Shown here piece by piece: positions 22,696 through 30,666 of a stretch of 31,132 nt of DNA; position 1 is the stretch's first letter; each line of letters opens with the position of its first letter. This stretch comes from DATMQA01 sp035566895 (GTDB lineage: Bacteria > Verrucomicrobiota > Verrucomicrobiia > Limisphaerales > UBA8199). The notes under the pieces are model-generated. The model saw only the letters and a list, made by a program, of their open reading frames with translations, had not been told where the DNA came from and made no database searches. Both the position numbers and the translations under genes were made by a program. The stretch lies in NCBI GenBank assembly GCA_035566895.1, contig DATMQA010000114.1:1-31132 (forward strand), read 5' to 3'.

Positions 22696-25361
22696 GACTT
22701 CGCAAGTTGAAAGGCGTTTGCGAGCGGAAGGGCAATGGAAATGGCTGTGCCCTCACCTTTCGCGCTGTGGATCGCCAGTTGGCCCCCCATCCCTTCGACC
22801 CTTTCTTTCATTCCCTGCAAGCCGAACCCATCGTGCCTGCCTGATGGATCGAAACCGCTTCCATTGTCGCTTAGATTCAAGCGAATCTCCCGATCATCGA
22901 AGACAAGCTGCGCGCTGAACTTACTGGCCTGTGCGTGACGCAGGACGTTGGTCAGAACTTCCTGTCCGATGCGCAGCAGATTCTCGTCCCATTCCACCGG
23001 GAGTTCCCGTGGCTTGCCCCGCACCATGAATTCCGCCTGCACCGGTGTGCCCGCAGTCATCTTCGTGATCATACCCCTGAGGGCATCGCATAAATCTTTC
23101 TCCTCGAGAGTCTGCGGGCGGAGCGCCCGTACGGACCGCCGCGCTTCCTGCAAGCTCTCACGGGCCAACTCGCCGGCGCGAGTGAGGTGCTCCGCGGCTT
23201 TCGCGGCCAGCCTTTGGGACAGCGCCTCCTCCACTGCTTCCAACTGCAGAATCACGCCGGTGAACCCTTGCGCGAGCGTGTCGTGGATGTCGCGCGCCAT
23301 GCGATTGCGCTCGGCGGCCACCGCTGCCTGGCGGCTTTGCCGGGATAGGCGCCCTAGTTGGATGGCCAACATGGCCTGATGAGCCAACGCCTGTGCCAAT
23401 TCCATTTCCTCCGTCCGAAACGAGCGCTTTCGAGTAAACCGAATGCCAATCACCCCCTCGACCATACCGGCGATCAGCATCGGCACGATCAGGATGGAAA
23501 TGACCCCGAGGGACAGCACGTGTTCACGCCAGGGGAAGGGGGGCCCTGCTCGAATATCCTCCAGCACGCTGGGCTTGCCGGTACGGAAGATCTCCGGCCA
23601 CATCCAAACGTCCTCGATTTTTAGCGCGGGACTGATTTTCGCCAGGGCCGCGTCGGATTTGGTCAGGAGCCTGCCCTCTTCAAACGCAAATTCGAAATTG
23701 ACCAGGCCTGTGCCCTCGTTTCGCAACCAGATGCTGCTGCTGTGCGCCTCCAACTGTTCGGTGATGGTCCGCAAGACATGCTCCACCAGCCTGTCGGGGG
23801 CGGATTCCTTCGCCAGGGCATCTAAAGTGCGCGTGAGGGCTTCCGTCTGGCCGCGAGCAACCTGTTCCGAGCTCCGAAGAGCTTCTCCTGCCCGCTTGCG
23901 CTCGATGGCGACCGCCGCCAGGTGTGTCATCTGCTCGATAACACCCCGCTGCTGCGGTGTGGGAAGGCCCGGTTCACGGGAATAAAGCGCGAATGTTCCC
24001 ATCACCTCGCGGGCGGTGGACAATATCGGTGCGGACCAACATGCACGGAGCCCATGCGGCAGGGCCAGATGGCTGTATTGGTCCCAAAGCGGGTCCGTCC
24101 CGATGTCAGAAACGAAAACCGGTTCTCTCCTGTAAGCCGCCGTTCCGCAAGAACCGGAACGAGGACCAATCCGGCCGCCGTCAATCGCCTCAGTGTAGCT
24201 TTTGGGAAGGCTGGGCGCTGCTCCGTGTCGCAGGCTTTTCCCATCCGGGCTTACCAGGAGAATCGAAACGAGAACGTTACCGGACATCTCCTCCCCAAAT
24301 CGACATAAGACCTCGAGTGTCGGCACGAGTGCATCACCGCGAGCGATCATCTCCAAAAGCCGCTTCTCTCCTGCGACCAGAGCCTCCGCGCGTTTCCGCT
24401 GGGACACATCCATCACTGCCCCAACGAACTCAACCTCTCCTGCATTATTTCTGACCGCATGGGCGAGCACATGGACATGCTTGAGCGAGCTATCCGGCAT
24501 CAGCACGCGATGTTCAAAATCCAGGCTGGTTCCGTCACGCGAAGCGACCTCAATCATCCGCTGAACCAGGGCCAAATCCTCGGGGTGAACTCGCTGCAGC
24601 ACCAGTTCCAGCTTAGGCGTTAGCGCCCGGTCGTATCCGAGAATACAGAATGTTTCCGCTGACCAAATCAGCTCGCCACTGGAAACGTTCCAGCCGAAAC
24701 TACCCGTGTGGCTCAGTCGTTGCGCTTCGGCCAAATAGGCCTCGCTTCGCCGCAGGGCTTCTTCACCGTGCGTGCGCTCGATGGCGATGCTGGCCAGATG
24801 CGTGAACCGTTCGATGAGTTTCTGGTCCGTCCGCGTGGGGCTGCGCGGTTCGCGGGAGAGGATCGCGAACGTGCCCAACACTTTGCCCTCCGAAGAAAAT
24901 ATCGGGGTTGACCAGCAGGCCTGCAGCCCGTGCGACAGGACCAACTCGCGGCAGCGCCCCCACAGCGGGTCGGTCTGAATGTCGGACGCGATGACTTGCT
25001 CCCTGCGGAACGCGGCCATTCCGCACGGCCCCCAGCAGGAAGCGATTTCCCGGCCATTGAACGCCTCAGTGTAGCTCTTCGGCAGACTTGGCGCCGCACC
25101 CTGCCAAAGCCGGTCCCCCTTCGCGTCCAACAACAGAATCGAACAAAAAGAGCTGGGGCACATTTCCTCTACCACGCGGCACAACGCCTCCAGGATCGGA
25201 GCGAGGGCATTGCCTCCCGCGATCATTTCGAGCACCCGCCTCTCTCCCGCCAGCACCGCTTCTGCCCATGGACGCTCTTCTGGAAGCGCCAGCCCGCACT
25301 TCGGTCCGGGTTCCGGCGAATCCAGGACGGTGGCGGCAGTTTCCTGCAAATAGGCACTCAT
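22692..25361 (-). CDS. Multi-sensor histidine kinase with three GAF domains and a PAS domain (HisKA_3 type)
   Basis: Cytosolic sensor kinase of 889 residues without membrane segments. Domains in order: GAF (about 40-195), PAS with PAC (about 205-330, ending EFVGAVMDVSQRKRAEALV), a second GAF (about 335-495) clearly duplicated from the first, a third, different GAF (about 515-675), HisKA_3 with the phospho-acceptor His in MARDIHDTLAQGF (about 695-760), and an HATPase domain with EVLTNVLRHAQA and LSDNGSGFDP (about 795-885). HisKA_3 kinases pair with NarL-type regulators, which matches the coupled gene downstream. The signal is unknown; the GAF domains show no CxH haem motif or bilin cysteine that I recognise. 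The ATG at 25361 has no strong ribosome site but a TATAAT lies 33 bases upstream. Confidence 0.94.
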   Translation of the reverse strand: MSAYLQETAATVLDSPEPGPKCGLALPEERPWAEAVLAGERRVLEMIAGGNALAPILEALCRVVEEMCPSSFCSILLLDAKGDRLWQGAAPSLPKSYTEAFNGREIASCWGPCGMAAFRREQVIASDIQTDPLWGRCRELVLSHGLQACWSTPIFSSEGKVLGTFAILSREPRSPTRTDQKLIERFTHLASIAIERTHGEEALRRSEAYLAEAQRLSHTGSFGWNVSSGELIWSAETFCILGYDRALTPKLELVLQRVHPEDLALVQRMIEVASRDGTSLDFEHRVLMPDSSLKHVHVLAHAVRNNAGEVEFVGAVMDVSQRKRAEALVAGEKRLLEMIARGDALVPTLEVLCRFGEEMSGNVLVSILLVSPDGKSLRHGAAPSLPKSYTEAIDGGRIGPRSGSCGTAAYRREPVFVSDIGTDPLWDQYSHLALPHGLRACWSAPILSTAREVMGTFALYSREPGLPTPQQRGVIEQMTHLAAVAIERKRAGEALRSSEQVARGQTEALTRTLDALAKESAPDRLVEHVLRTITEQLEAHSSSIWLRNEGTGLVNFEFAFEEGRLLTKSDAALAKISPALKIEDVWMWPEIFRTGKPSVLEDIRAGPPFPWREHVLSLGVISILIVPMLIAGMVEGVIGIRFTRKRSFRTEEMELAQALAHQAMLAIQLGRLSRQSRQAAVAAERNRMARDIHDTLAQGFTGVILQLEAVEEALSQRLAAKAAEHLTRAGELARESLQEARRSVRALRPQTLEEKDLCDALRGMITKMTAGTPVQAEFMVRGKPRELPVEWDENLLRIGQEVLTNVLRHAQASKFSAQLVFDDREIRLNLSDNGSGFDPSGRHDGFGLQGMKERVEGMGGQLAIHSAKGEGTAISIALPLANAFQLAKS

Positions 25362-25610
25362 GGTTGATCACGTGGCCATCGGTTAATCATAAGATTATAA
25401 ACGTCGGTTATCCGCAGAATAACACATATTGCTGCCCGCGGCAGCGGCGCGCATTCTTCCACGTACAGCACACACCCGCCTCGGTTTCATTGAACCATGA
25501 AAGCAACATTGTTTTGATGTTCTGGAAAGGCGGCAAGGTAGGTGAGTACCCCAGCCCGCGTTCTTCGATTCGTGCTAAATGGGGACTGCTGGCCGGCTAG
25601 GAAGAGAAAG
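25362..25610 (-). promoter_or_regulatory. 249-base intergenic region with possible promoter for the sensor kinase operon
   Basis: On the minus strand a perfect TATAAT sits at 25399-25394, 33 bases before the kinase ATG, in a locally AT-rich stretch. The -35 at normal spacing is weak (TTATTC at 17 bases), so this is only a candidate. The rest of the gap shows no gene: the frame that runs on from the cNMP-kinase 3' end is in the wrong phase and ends without similarity. No terminator hairpin with a T-tract is evident. Confidence 0.35.
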
Positions 25611-27026
25611 CTAAGGCGGGTTCCCGGGCGCCGGGGTGCGGACCAGCGGCAGGCGTACCTTGAAACGGGTCTCGCCGGGTTTGGATTCGAATTCAATCTC
25701 CCCGCCGTGGCGATCGGCGACGATTCGATTGCTGATGAGCAGCCCCAGGCCGGTGCCCGAGCCCACGCCCTTGGTCGTAAAGAACGGCTCGAACATCCGG
25801 GCCTGGGTTTCGGGTGGGATGCCGCGGCCATTGTCCACGATTTCCACGACCAATTGATTATCTTCGACGAAGGTGCCAACACAGATCTTGCCTGAGCCAT
25901 CAACGGCATCAACGGCATTATCGATGAGATTGGTCCAAACCTGGTTGAGTTCGCTGCCATAAGCCATGATGCGTGGGGCCGAGCGGTCGAACCCCCGGAC
26001 GAGGGTAACGTTTTTCAACTTGTGGCCCAGCATGGTGAGCGTGCTTTCGATGCCGTCGTGAACGTCCACCTCTTGCATCGGGGATTGATCCATGTAGGTG
26101 TAGGATTTTACCGCCTTTACAAGGTCGGCCACTCGACCCGTGCTTTGGTCCACCAGTTTGAGCAGCAACTGCAGATTGAGGCGGGCTTCGAGCCAATTCA
26201 GGGCGGCGGTACGGCTGCCGGCCTGGATTTTTTCCGTCAGCGCTGCGAGCCAATCGCAACCCAATCCGGCGCTCACAAACACCGGGGCGAGCCTCCACGC
26301 TTCGGGAATGCCATGCGCCTCCAGCCACTGCGTCAGCGCCTCTTCGCGATCACTGCGGGTCAGGGAATCGAGCGGCGGAGCCGCTTCGAGGCGATGCGTC
26401 GCGTCTTGTTCAGAGGCCAAAAGCTGTTCCCATTCGGCAGGTTGCAAAGTCTTTGCAAGCTGGCGAACGTGGGACTGCGCGGCGCTGATGGTTTCATGCA
26501 GTTGCGCGGCGGCGCGGCGGGCCGCCGCAGCCGGGTTGTTCAGTTCATGCGCTAAACCGGCGGCCATGGTGCCCAGGGAGACCAACTTTTGACGCTGGTG
26601 GGAATAACCCTCGAGGTTGCGCAGCCGGTTGGCGGCGGTCCTGAAGATTTCCGTGGCGACGCAATGGCAAGTGCTAAGCATCCGCCAAAACTTCTCCCGG
26701 TTGAGCCGAAACAGGCGTGCAGGCTTGGCCACCCGCACCACCGCATGCCAGGGGGCGTCCAATAGCAGCGGGATTTCACCCATGAACATACCCGGCTTGT
26801 TCACGCCCAGCAGCACCTCCTGGTTGTCATACCGCCGCGAGATGCGAATTTCCCCTTCCAAATTCAGGAAGAAAAACTCCGCGGGCGCATTCTCCTCAAT
26901 CAAAGTGGCGCCCGCAGGCACCTCGATGACTTCCCCGCTTCGAATGCAATCAAGGTGCTCGTCCTTCAACCCGGCGAACAGAGGCGTCTGTCGAACCGTT
27001 TGCACCAGGGTGGCATCCATATTCAT
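25611..27026 (-). CDS. Cyclic-nucleotide-binding-domain histidine kinase
   Basis: Cytosolic kinase of 471 residues. Residues about 10-135 are a CRP-like cNMP-binding domain (TPLFAGLKDEHLDCIRSGEV, GEIPLLLDAPWHAVVRVA). Then a HisKA segment carries the phospho-acceptor His160 in LGTMAAGLAHELNNP. A long helical region follows, and from about 350 an HATPase domain with the N box LNQVWTNLIDNAVDAVDG, G1 VDNGRGIP, F box FEPFFTTK and G2 GTGLGL. There is no CRP-type helix-turn-helix, so the cNMP-like domain is a sensor input; whether it binds a nucleotide is unclear. The ATG overlaps the TGA of the receiver/flavoprotein fusion upstream. The two would make a kinase and its receiver, an arrangement I know from other soil bacteria. 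Confidence 0.93.
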   Translation of the reverse strand: MNMDATLVQTVRQTPLFAGLKDEHLDCIRSGEVIEVPAGATLIEENAPAEFFFLNLEGEIRISRRYDNQEVLLGVNKPGMFMGEIPLLLDAPWHAVVRVAKPARLFRLNREKFWRMLSTCHCVATEIFRTAANRLRNLEGYSHQRQKLVSLGTMAAGLAHELNNPAAAARRAAAQLHETISAAQSHVRQLAKTLQPAEWEQLLASEQDATHRLEAAPPLDSLTRSDREEALTQWLEAHGIPEAWRLAPVFVSAGLGCDWLAALTEKIQAGSRTAALNWLEARLNLQLLLKLVDQSTGRVADLVKAVKSYTYMDQSPMQEVDVHDGIESTLTMLGHKLKNVTLVRGFDRSAPRIMAYGSELNQVWTNLIDNAVDAVDGSGKICVGTFVEDNQLVVEIVDNGRGIPPETQARMFEPFFTTKGVGSGTGLGLLISNRIVADRHGGEIEFESKPGETRFKVRLPLVRTPAPGNPP

Positions 27027-28687
27027 AGTGTGCTCAGGTATTCATGCACGAGTTTCACCGCCATCGCGCCTTCCCCGACTCCGGAGGTAACTCCTTTCGC
27101 GGAGCGATGACGCACGTCGCCCGCCACAAAGATCCCTGGAACACTTGTCTCGAGGTAAAAGGGATCGCGATCCACCGTCCAACCCTGCGGGCGCCGCGAT
27201 TCCCGCTGCAGCAAATGCTGGCCGGATACGACATAACCCAGCGCGTCTCGCTCGACTACCCCGGCAAGCCAGTCGGTGCGGGGAATGGCTCCGGCGTAAA
27301 TCAACAAAGCGGTGGCGCGCACCGTTTGCTTTTCTCCGGACTTCTTGTCCTCGATGACCAGTTCCTCGCAGCGTTCCGACCCGCGCACCTCCACCACATT
27401 CGAGTTGACCTTCACCGCGATGTTTTTGGTCGCGTGAATCTGGTCCTCCAGGTATTGGGACATTGTGCCCGAGAGCGATTCGCCGCGAACTACCATCGTC
27501 ACCTGGCGCGCGAATCCTGAGAAATACATTGCCGCCTGGCCGGCGGAATTGGCGCCACCGACGATAAAAACCTCGCCGTCCCGCTGCGAAAAAGCCTCGC
27601 TCATCGGGGCATAGTAGTGAACCCCCGCCCCTTGCAACTTCTCCAGGCCCGGAACCTCCAGTTTGCGGAACGCAATGCCCGTGGCAATCAACAACGCCCG
27701 CGTCACAACCTCGCTGTCATCGGACAGCCGCACCACCCGCGACGGCCCCTCGATTCTCACACCCATAACCTCCTGCGGCGCGAGAATCTCAACGCCAAAA
27801 CGCCGCGCCTGCGCCACTGCTCTCCGCGCCAGGTCGCCTCCGCTCAACCCGGTCGGAAACCCAAGGTAATTTTCGATCCGGGAACTCCTGCCCGCCTGCC
27901 CGCCGGGAGCTTCGCGTTCGATGAGCAGCGTGCGCAAACCGTCGGCGGCTCCATAGACGGCGGCGGCCAGCCCCGCGGGACCCGCCCCCACAACCACCAG
28001 GTCGTAAAGCGGCTGTTCGGCGCGCGTTCTCAACCCTAGTTTGCTCGCGACGGTCGCGCCGGTCGGGCTGGCCAGAAACGAGCCGTCCGAAAAAACCACC
28101 AGCGGCAGCGAGGAACATTCGATTTTGCTGCTGGTGACAAGCTGTTTGGCGGCTTCGTCCTTTTCCACATCCAGCCATTGATAAGGAATAAAATTACGGC
28201 CGAGAAAATCCCGGATGTCCATCGCGGCCGGCGACCAGCGAGAACCGACCACACGAATTCCGTCGAAGACGGGATGGTAAGACGCCTGCCAGTCGTCCAG
28301 CAGGTCGTCCACGACCCCATAGAGCCGCTCTTCCGGCGGATCCCAGGGCTTCATCAAATAGTGATCGATTCTGACGCTGTTGATCGCCCGGATGGCGGCA
28401 TCCGTGTCGGCGTACGCGGTCAATAGGGCGCGTTTGGCGTCCGGGTAAACCTCCAAGGCTTTCTCGAGGAACTCGACGCCGGACATCCGTGGCATGCGCT
28501 GGTCCACCAGGAAAAGCGCCACCGGCTCATTGCGCAGTTTCAATTGTTCGACCGTGGCAAGCGCCGAGGCGCCCGAATCCGCCGCCATGACGCGATAGCG
28601 ATTCCCGTACTGCCGGCGTAAATCACGCTCCACCGCCCGCAACACGTCCGGGTCGTCATCTACTGTCCAGATTACCGGCTTGGCCAT
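27023..28687 (-). CDS. Response regulator receiver fused to glutaredoxin-like and thioredoxin-reductase-like FAD domains
   Basis: A 554-residue fusion. Residues 1-125 are a receiver domain with Asp10-Asp12, phospho-acceptor Asp62 in LVDQRMPRMSG and Lys113 in LMKPWDP. Residues about 145-220 have a glutaredoxin-like fold (VVGSRWSPAAMDIRDFLG, LPLVVFSDGS), but its usual CxxC is SRWSPAA. Residues about 228-554 are a thioredoxin-reductase-type flavoprotein with VVVGAGPAGLAAAVYG, PGGQAGRSSRIENYLGFP, VGGANSAGQAAMYF and GIFVAGDVR. The redox CxxC of the family is replaced by GVHYYAPMSEA (355-365), and only two cysteines remain in the whole protein. It may be a flavin-based redox sensor or an oxidoreductase with another acceptor. 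AGAAGGG precedes the ATG at 28687; its TGA overlaps the kinase ATG. Confidence 0.93.
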   Translation of the reverse strand: MAKPVIWTVDDDPDVLRAVERDLRRQYGNRYRVMAADSGASALATVEQLKLRNEPVALFLVDQRMPRMSGVEFLEKALEVYPDAKRALLTAYADTDAAIRAINSVRIDHYLMKPWDPPEERLYGVVDDLLDDWQASYHPVFDGIRVVGSRWSPAAMDIRDFLGRNFIPYQWLDVEKDEAAKQLVTSSKIECSSLPLVVFSDGSFLASPTGATVASKLGLRTRAEQPLYDLVVVGAGPAGLAAAVYGAADGLRTLLIEREAPGGQAGRSSRIENYLGFPTGLSGGDLARRAVAQARRFGVEILAPQEVMGVRIEGPSRVVRLSDDSEVVTRALLIATGIAFRKLEVPGLEKLQGAGVHYYAPMSEAFSQRDGEVFIVGGANSAGQAAMYFSGFARQVTMVVRGESLSGTMSQYLEDQIHATKNIAVKVNSNVVEVRGSERCEELVIEDKKSGEKQTVRATALLIYAGAIPRTDWLAGVVERDALGYVVSGQHLLQRESRRPQGWTVDRDPFYLETSVPGIFVAGDVRHRSAKGVTSGVGEGAMAVKLVHEYLSTL

Positions 28688-28702
28688 AAACCCTTCTGTC
28701 CG

Positions 28703-28825
28703 CTAAGAACCTATGTAAGTCAACTTGGTCTTGAGCTCAACCGGACAAAGATTCGCCTTGTAGGAGACGACGTAAGGAGTCTCCGTAACCCGGCTCTGCT
28801 CGGCCAGCAGGTCGATGCCGCACCC
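28703..28825 (-). pseudogene. Coding-like fragment after the pirin gene, unknown origin
   Basis: Directly after the pirin stop, one minus-strand frame reads 40 residues (CGIDLLAEQSRVTETPYVVS, then YKANLCPVELKTKLTYIGS) and ends with TAG at 28703, just before the fusion gene's leader. It has no start codon of its own. The composition looks protein-like rather than random, with a well-formed strand-turn pattern, so I list it as a possible 3' remnant. I do not recognise the family. A 6-bp inverted repeat (GGAGAC/GTCTCC, 28763-28784) lies within it and could also form a hairpin. Confidence 0.3.
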
Positions 28826-28827
28826 GG

Positions 28828-29568
28828 TTATTTTAGGTCGAACAAAAGGAATTGCGTGCCGGTCCGGCTATGAATCTCCAAGGTTTCGGCGTTTTCAATC
28901 GCTACGCCGTCCCCGGCCTCCAAATGCTCACCCGACACCTCTACCTCGCCCGCAATAACGTGGAGCCACTGCCCGCGCTTCGGTGAGGATTGGTGCGCGA
29001 GCCGCTGGCCGGCATCAAGTTTGCCGAAGTAAACATCCGCCTCCGCGCGGATGCCGACCGCGCCGTCCCGCGGCTCGCCCGCGAACAGCAGCGTCAACGC
29101 ATTCGCTTTCGCATCTTTGCCCAACGCCTTCTCCGCATAACGCGGCTCGCCACCGCCCATGCGTGGGATGAGCCAAATCTGAAGGAAATGGACCCGTTTC
29201 TTTGGGGATGGGTTGAACTCGCTGTGCAATACTCCGCGCCCGGCGCTGATGTATTGCAGGTCACCCGCTTTGATGACCCGGCCATTGCCCATCGAGTCCT
29301 TGTGCTCCAGTTCGCCCTCAATGACGTAGCTGAAGATTTCGGCATCCCGGTGCGGATGCTCGCCAAATCCCTGGCCCGGCTCCACTACGTCGTCGTTGAT
29401 CACCCTCAGCGAGCGGAAACCCATGTGGTCCGGATCGAAATAGTTTCCGAACGAAAAGGTGTGGCGGCTATGGAGCCAGCCGAGCTCGGTCTTTCCACGG
29501 GCCGAGGCGGGGCGCTTCACGATGGTCGTTTCTTTCTTCACTGTTTCATTTAATGTCGTTGTTTTCAT
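28828..29568 (-). CDS. Pirin family protein (quercetinase-like cupin)
   Basis: Bicupin protein of 246 residues. The N-terminal cupin holds the metal ligands in GEHPHRDAEIFSYVIEGELEHKD (two His and a Glu region) and GVLHSEFNP, with RLGWLHSRHTFSFGNYFDPD-type sequence before it, the standard pirin/YhhW signature. Family members show quercetin 2,3-dioxygenase activity or act as redox-related regulators; the true substrate is not known. The frame is open to a TTG at 29592, but the ATG at 29568 has GAGG eight bases upstream and gives the normal start, so I chose it. It is divergent from LysR with only 82 bases between starts, so the LysR product probably controls it. It is 140 bases upstream of the receiver fusion. 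Confidence 0.93.
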   Translation of the reverse strand: MKTTTLNETVKKETTIVKRPASARGKTELGWLHSRHTFSFGNYFDPDHMGFRSLRVINDDVVEPGQGFGEHPHRDAEIFSYVIEGELEHKDSMGNGRVIKAGDLQYISAGRGVLHSEFNPSPKKRVHFLQIWLIPRMGGGEPRYAEKALGKDAKANALTLLFAGEPRDGAVGIRAEADVYFGKLDAGQRLAHQSSPKRGQWLHVIAGEVEVSGEHLEAGDGVAIENAETLEIHSRTGTQFLLFDLK

Positions 29569-29599
29569 GCCGACAACCTCGTGCTGGGACAATTGAGAA

Positions 29600-29632
29600 G
29601 CTAATGCTTTGTTCTTTGGTCGCTAATGCTTT
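29600..29632. promoter_or_regulatory. Direct repeat in the pirin/LysR divergent region
   Basis: The 11-base word GCTAATGCTTT occurs at 29600-29610 and again at 29622-29632, the two copies starting 22 bases apart, about two turns of the helix. They lie between the divergent starts of pirin (29568) and lysR (29651). LysR-type regulators bind paired sites in exactly this position, so the repeat is a likely operator. The classic T-N11-A palindrome is not clear in either copy. Confidence 0.5.
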
Positions 29633-29650
29633 TCAGTTATACCTGTACCG

Positions 29651-30538
29651 ATGGAACTCCGGCACCTGCGCTATTTTGTCACCGTCGCCGAAGAACTGAA
29701 CGTCAGCCGCGCCTCGGCGCGCCTGCGCATTTCCCAGCCCGCCGTGAGCCGGCAGGTGCGCGACCTGGAAGAGGAATTGGGGGTTGCCTTGTTCCACCGG
29801 CAGAAGACCGGCCTCAAGCTGACCGCGGCCGGGGAAAACTTTTTGGCCCACGCCCGCGATCTCCTCCGCCGCAGCGCTCAGGCGGCCCAGGCGATGGCCG
29901 CATTCCGCAAACCAGCCGCGAAGGGTGCGCTCAGGGTCGGCTACATAACGCCCGTGCTGGCGAGCCTCCTTACTCCGGCACTGCGGGATTTCGGACAAAA
30001 AAGCCCGGAGGTCGAGGTTGTCCTTCGTGAGATGGCGCCGGGCGAGCAAGTGAAGGCTTTGCGGGAGGGTCGCATCGACCTTGCGCTGCCCGGCAATCCG
30101 TGCCCGGAACTTGGCAAAGAATTCGAAGTCGTCGTCTTGCGGCGAATTCCCTTTGAAGCCGTGTTGCCCGATAATCATCCGTTGGCGCAACGCAAGCGGG
30201 TCGGATTGGCAGAGCTCAAGGACGAGACTTTTATTGGATTTGACGAGGACCACTTTCCGGGTCGGAACGAAGTGATCTGTCGTGCCTGCCAGCAGGCTGG
30301 CTTTACGCCACGCCTGCGTCACCGGGTCGAGGGCCTGAGCGCATTGTTGGCCCAGGTGGCGGCCGGCAACGGCGTCACCCTCACGCCGGCGGAGGTCGGT
30401 CAATTGCCTCATCCGGGAGCGGTGCTCGTGCCCCTGAGACCACCCGTTCCTTCGGTTGCCTCTGCCGCTGTTTTTCGGAAGGGAGAACCCAGGCCCACCC
30501 TGGTCGAGCTGATGGCCTCGCCCAGGCGTTCGGCTTAG
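29651..30538 (+). CDS. LysR-family transcriptional regulator
   Basis: The only plus-strand gene supported here. The 295-residue protein has an N-terminal winged helix-turn-helix (MELRHLRYFVTVAEELNVSR through LRISQPAVSRQVRDLEEELG, residues 1-60) and a substrate-binding-like effector domain from about 90 (LRVGYITPVLASLLTPALRDF, LREGRIDLALPG, FEAVLPDNHPLAQ). The C-terminal part is ordinary for the family. Divergent orientation to pirin with a direct repeat between them suggests that it controls pirin and itself. Coinducer unknown. The ATG at 29651 has no strong ribosome site. After its TAG the same frame stays open for 28 codons (to TAA at 30625). A longer minus-strand open frame covers the same DNA but looks like an antisense shadow. 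Confidence 0.95.
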   Translation: MELRHLRYFVTVAEELNVSRASARLRISQPAVSRQVRDLEEELGVALFHRQKTGLKLTAAGENFLAHARDLLRRSAQAAQAMAAFRKPAAKGALRVGYITPVLASLLTPALRDFGQKSPEVEVVLREMAPGEQVKALREGRIDLALPGNPCPELGKEFEVVVLRRIPFEAVLPDNHPLAQRKRVGLAELKDETFIGFDEDHFPGRNEVICRACQQAGFTPRLRHRVEGLSALLAQVAAGNGVTLTPAEVGQLPHPGAVLVPLRPPVPSVASAAVFRKGEPRPTLVELMASPRRSA

Positions 30539-30641
30539 GAGGATTTCGTTCCGGTCAAAGCCTCGCGCATCGGCGAGCTGGCGGCTCGCTTTGATATCGT
30601 TTTGGACATCACCCCGCCGGCGTAAGCGGGTCCGGAAGAGA

Positions 30642-30666
30642 GGGTGGGGACCGCTCGTCCCCACCC
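30642..30666. terminator. Perfect 10-bp inverted repeat between convergent genes
   Basis: GGGTGGGGAC at 30642-30651 and GTCCCCACCC at 30657-30666 pair perfectly with a 5-base loop (CGCTC). The hairpin lies between the 3' ends of lysR (plus) and the DUF3631 gene (minus), where a bidirectional terminator would be expected. Neither side has a clean run of T, so it is either a terminator of non-standard type or an arm of the neighbouring repeat, whose last 9-bp unit overlaps it. Confidence 0.5.

Noticed and set aside
25905..25920. Short repeated CATCAACGG units
   Set aside because: They encode the normal NAVDAVDG of the kinase N box; the repeat follows from the protein sequence.
25487..25960. 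A 157-codon minus-strand frame across the end of the cNMP-kinase and the gap
   Set aside because: Most of it overlaps the kinase HATPase domain in another frame; the part in the gap has no similarity or start signal.
28763..28784. GGAGAC/GTCTCC inverted repeat as a terminator after pirin
   Set aside because: The stem is only 6 bp with a 10-base loop and no T-tract follows; too weak to call as a terminator.
29633..30664. A 343-codon minus-strand open frame that covers lysR
   Set aside because: It is longer than lysR, but the plus-strand protein has full LysR helix-turn-helix and effector domains, while the minus-strand translation has no recognisable domain and is Gln/Arg-rich, as expected of an antisense shadow in GC-rich DNA.
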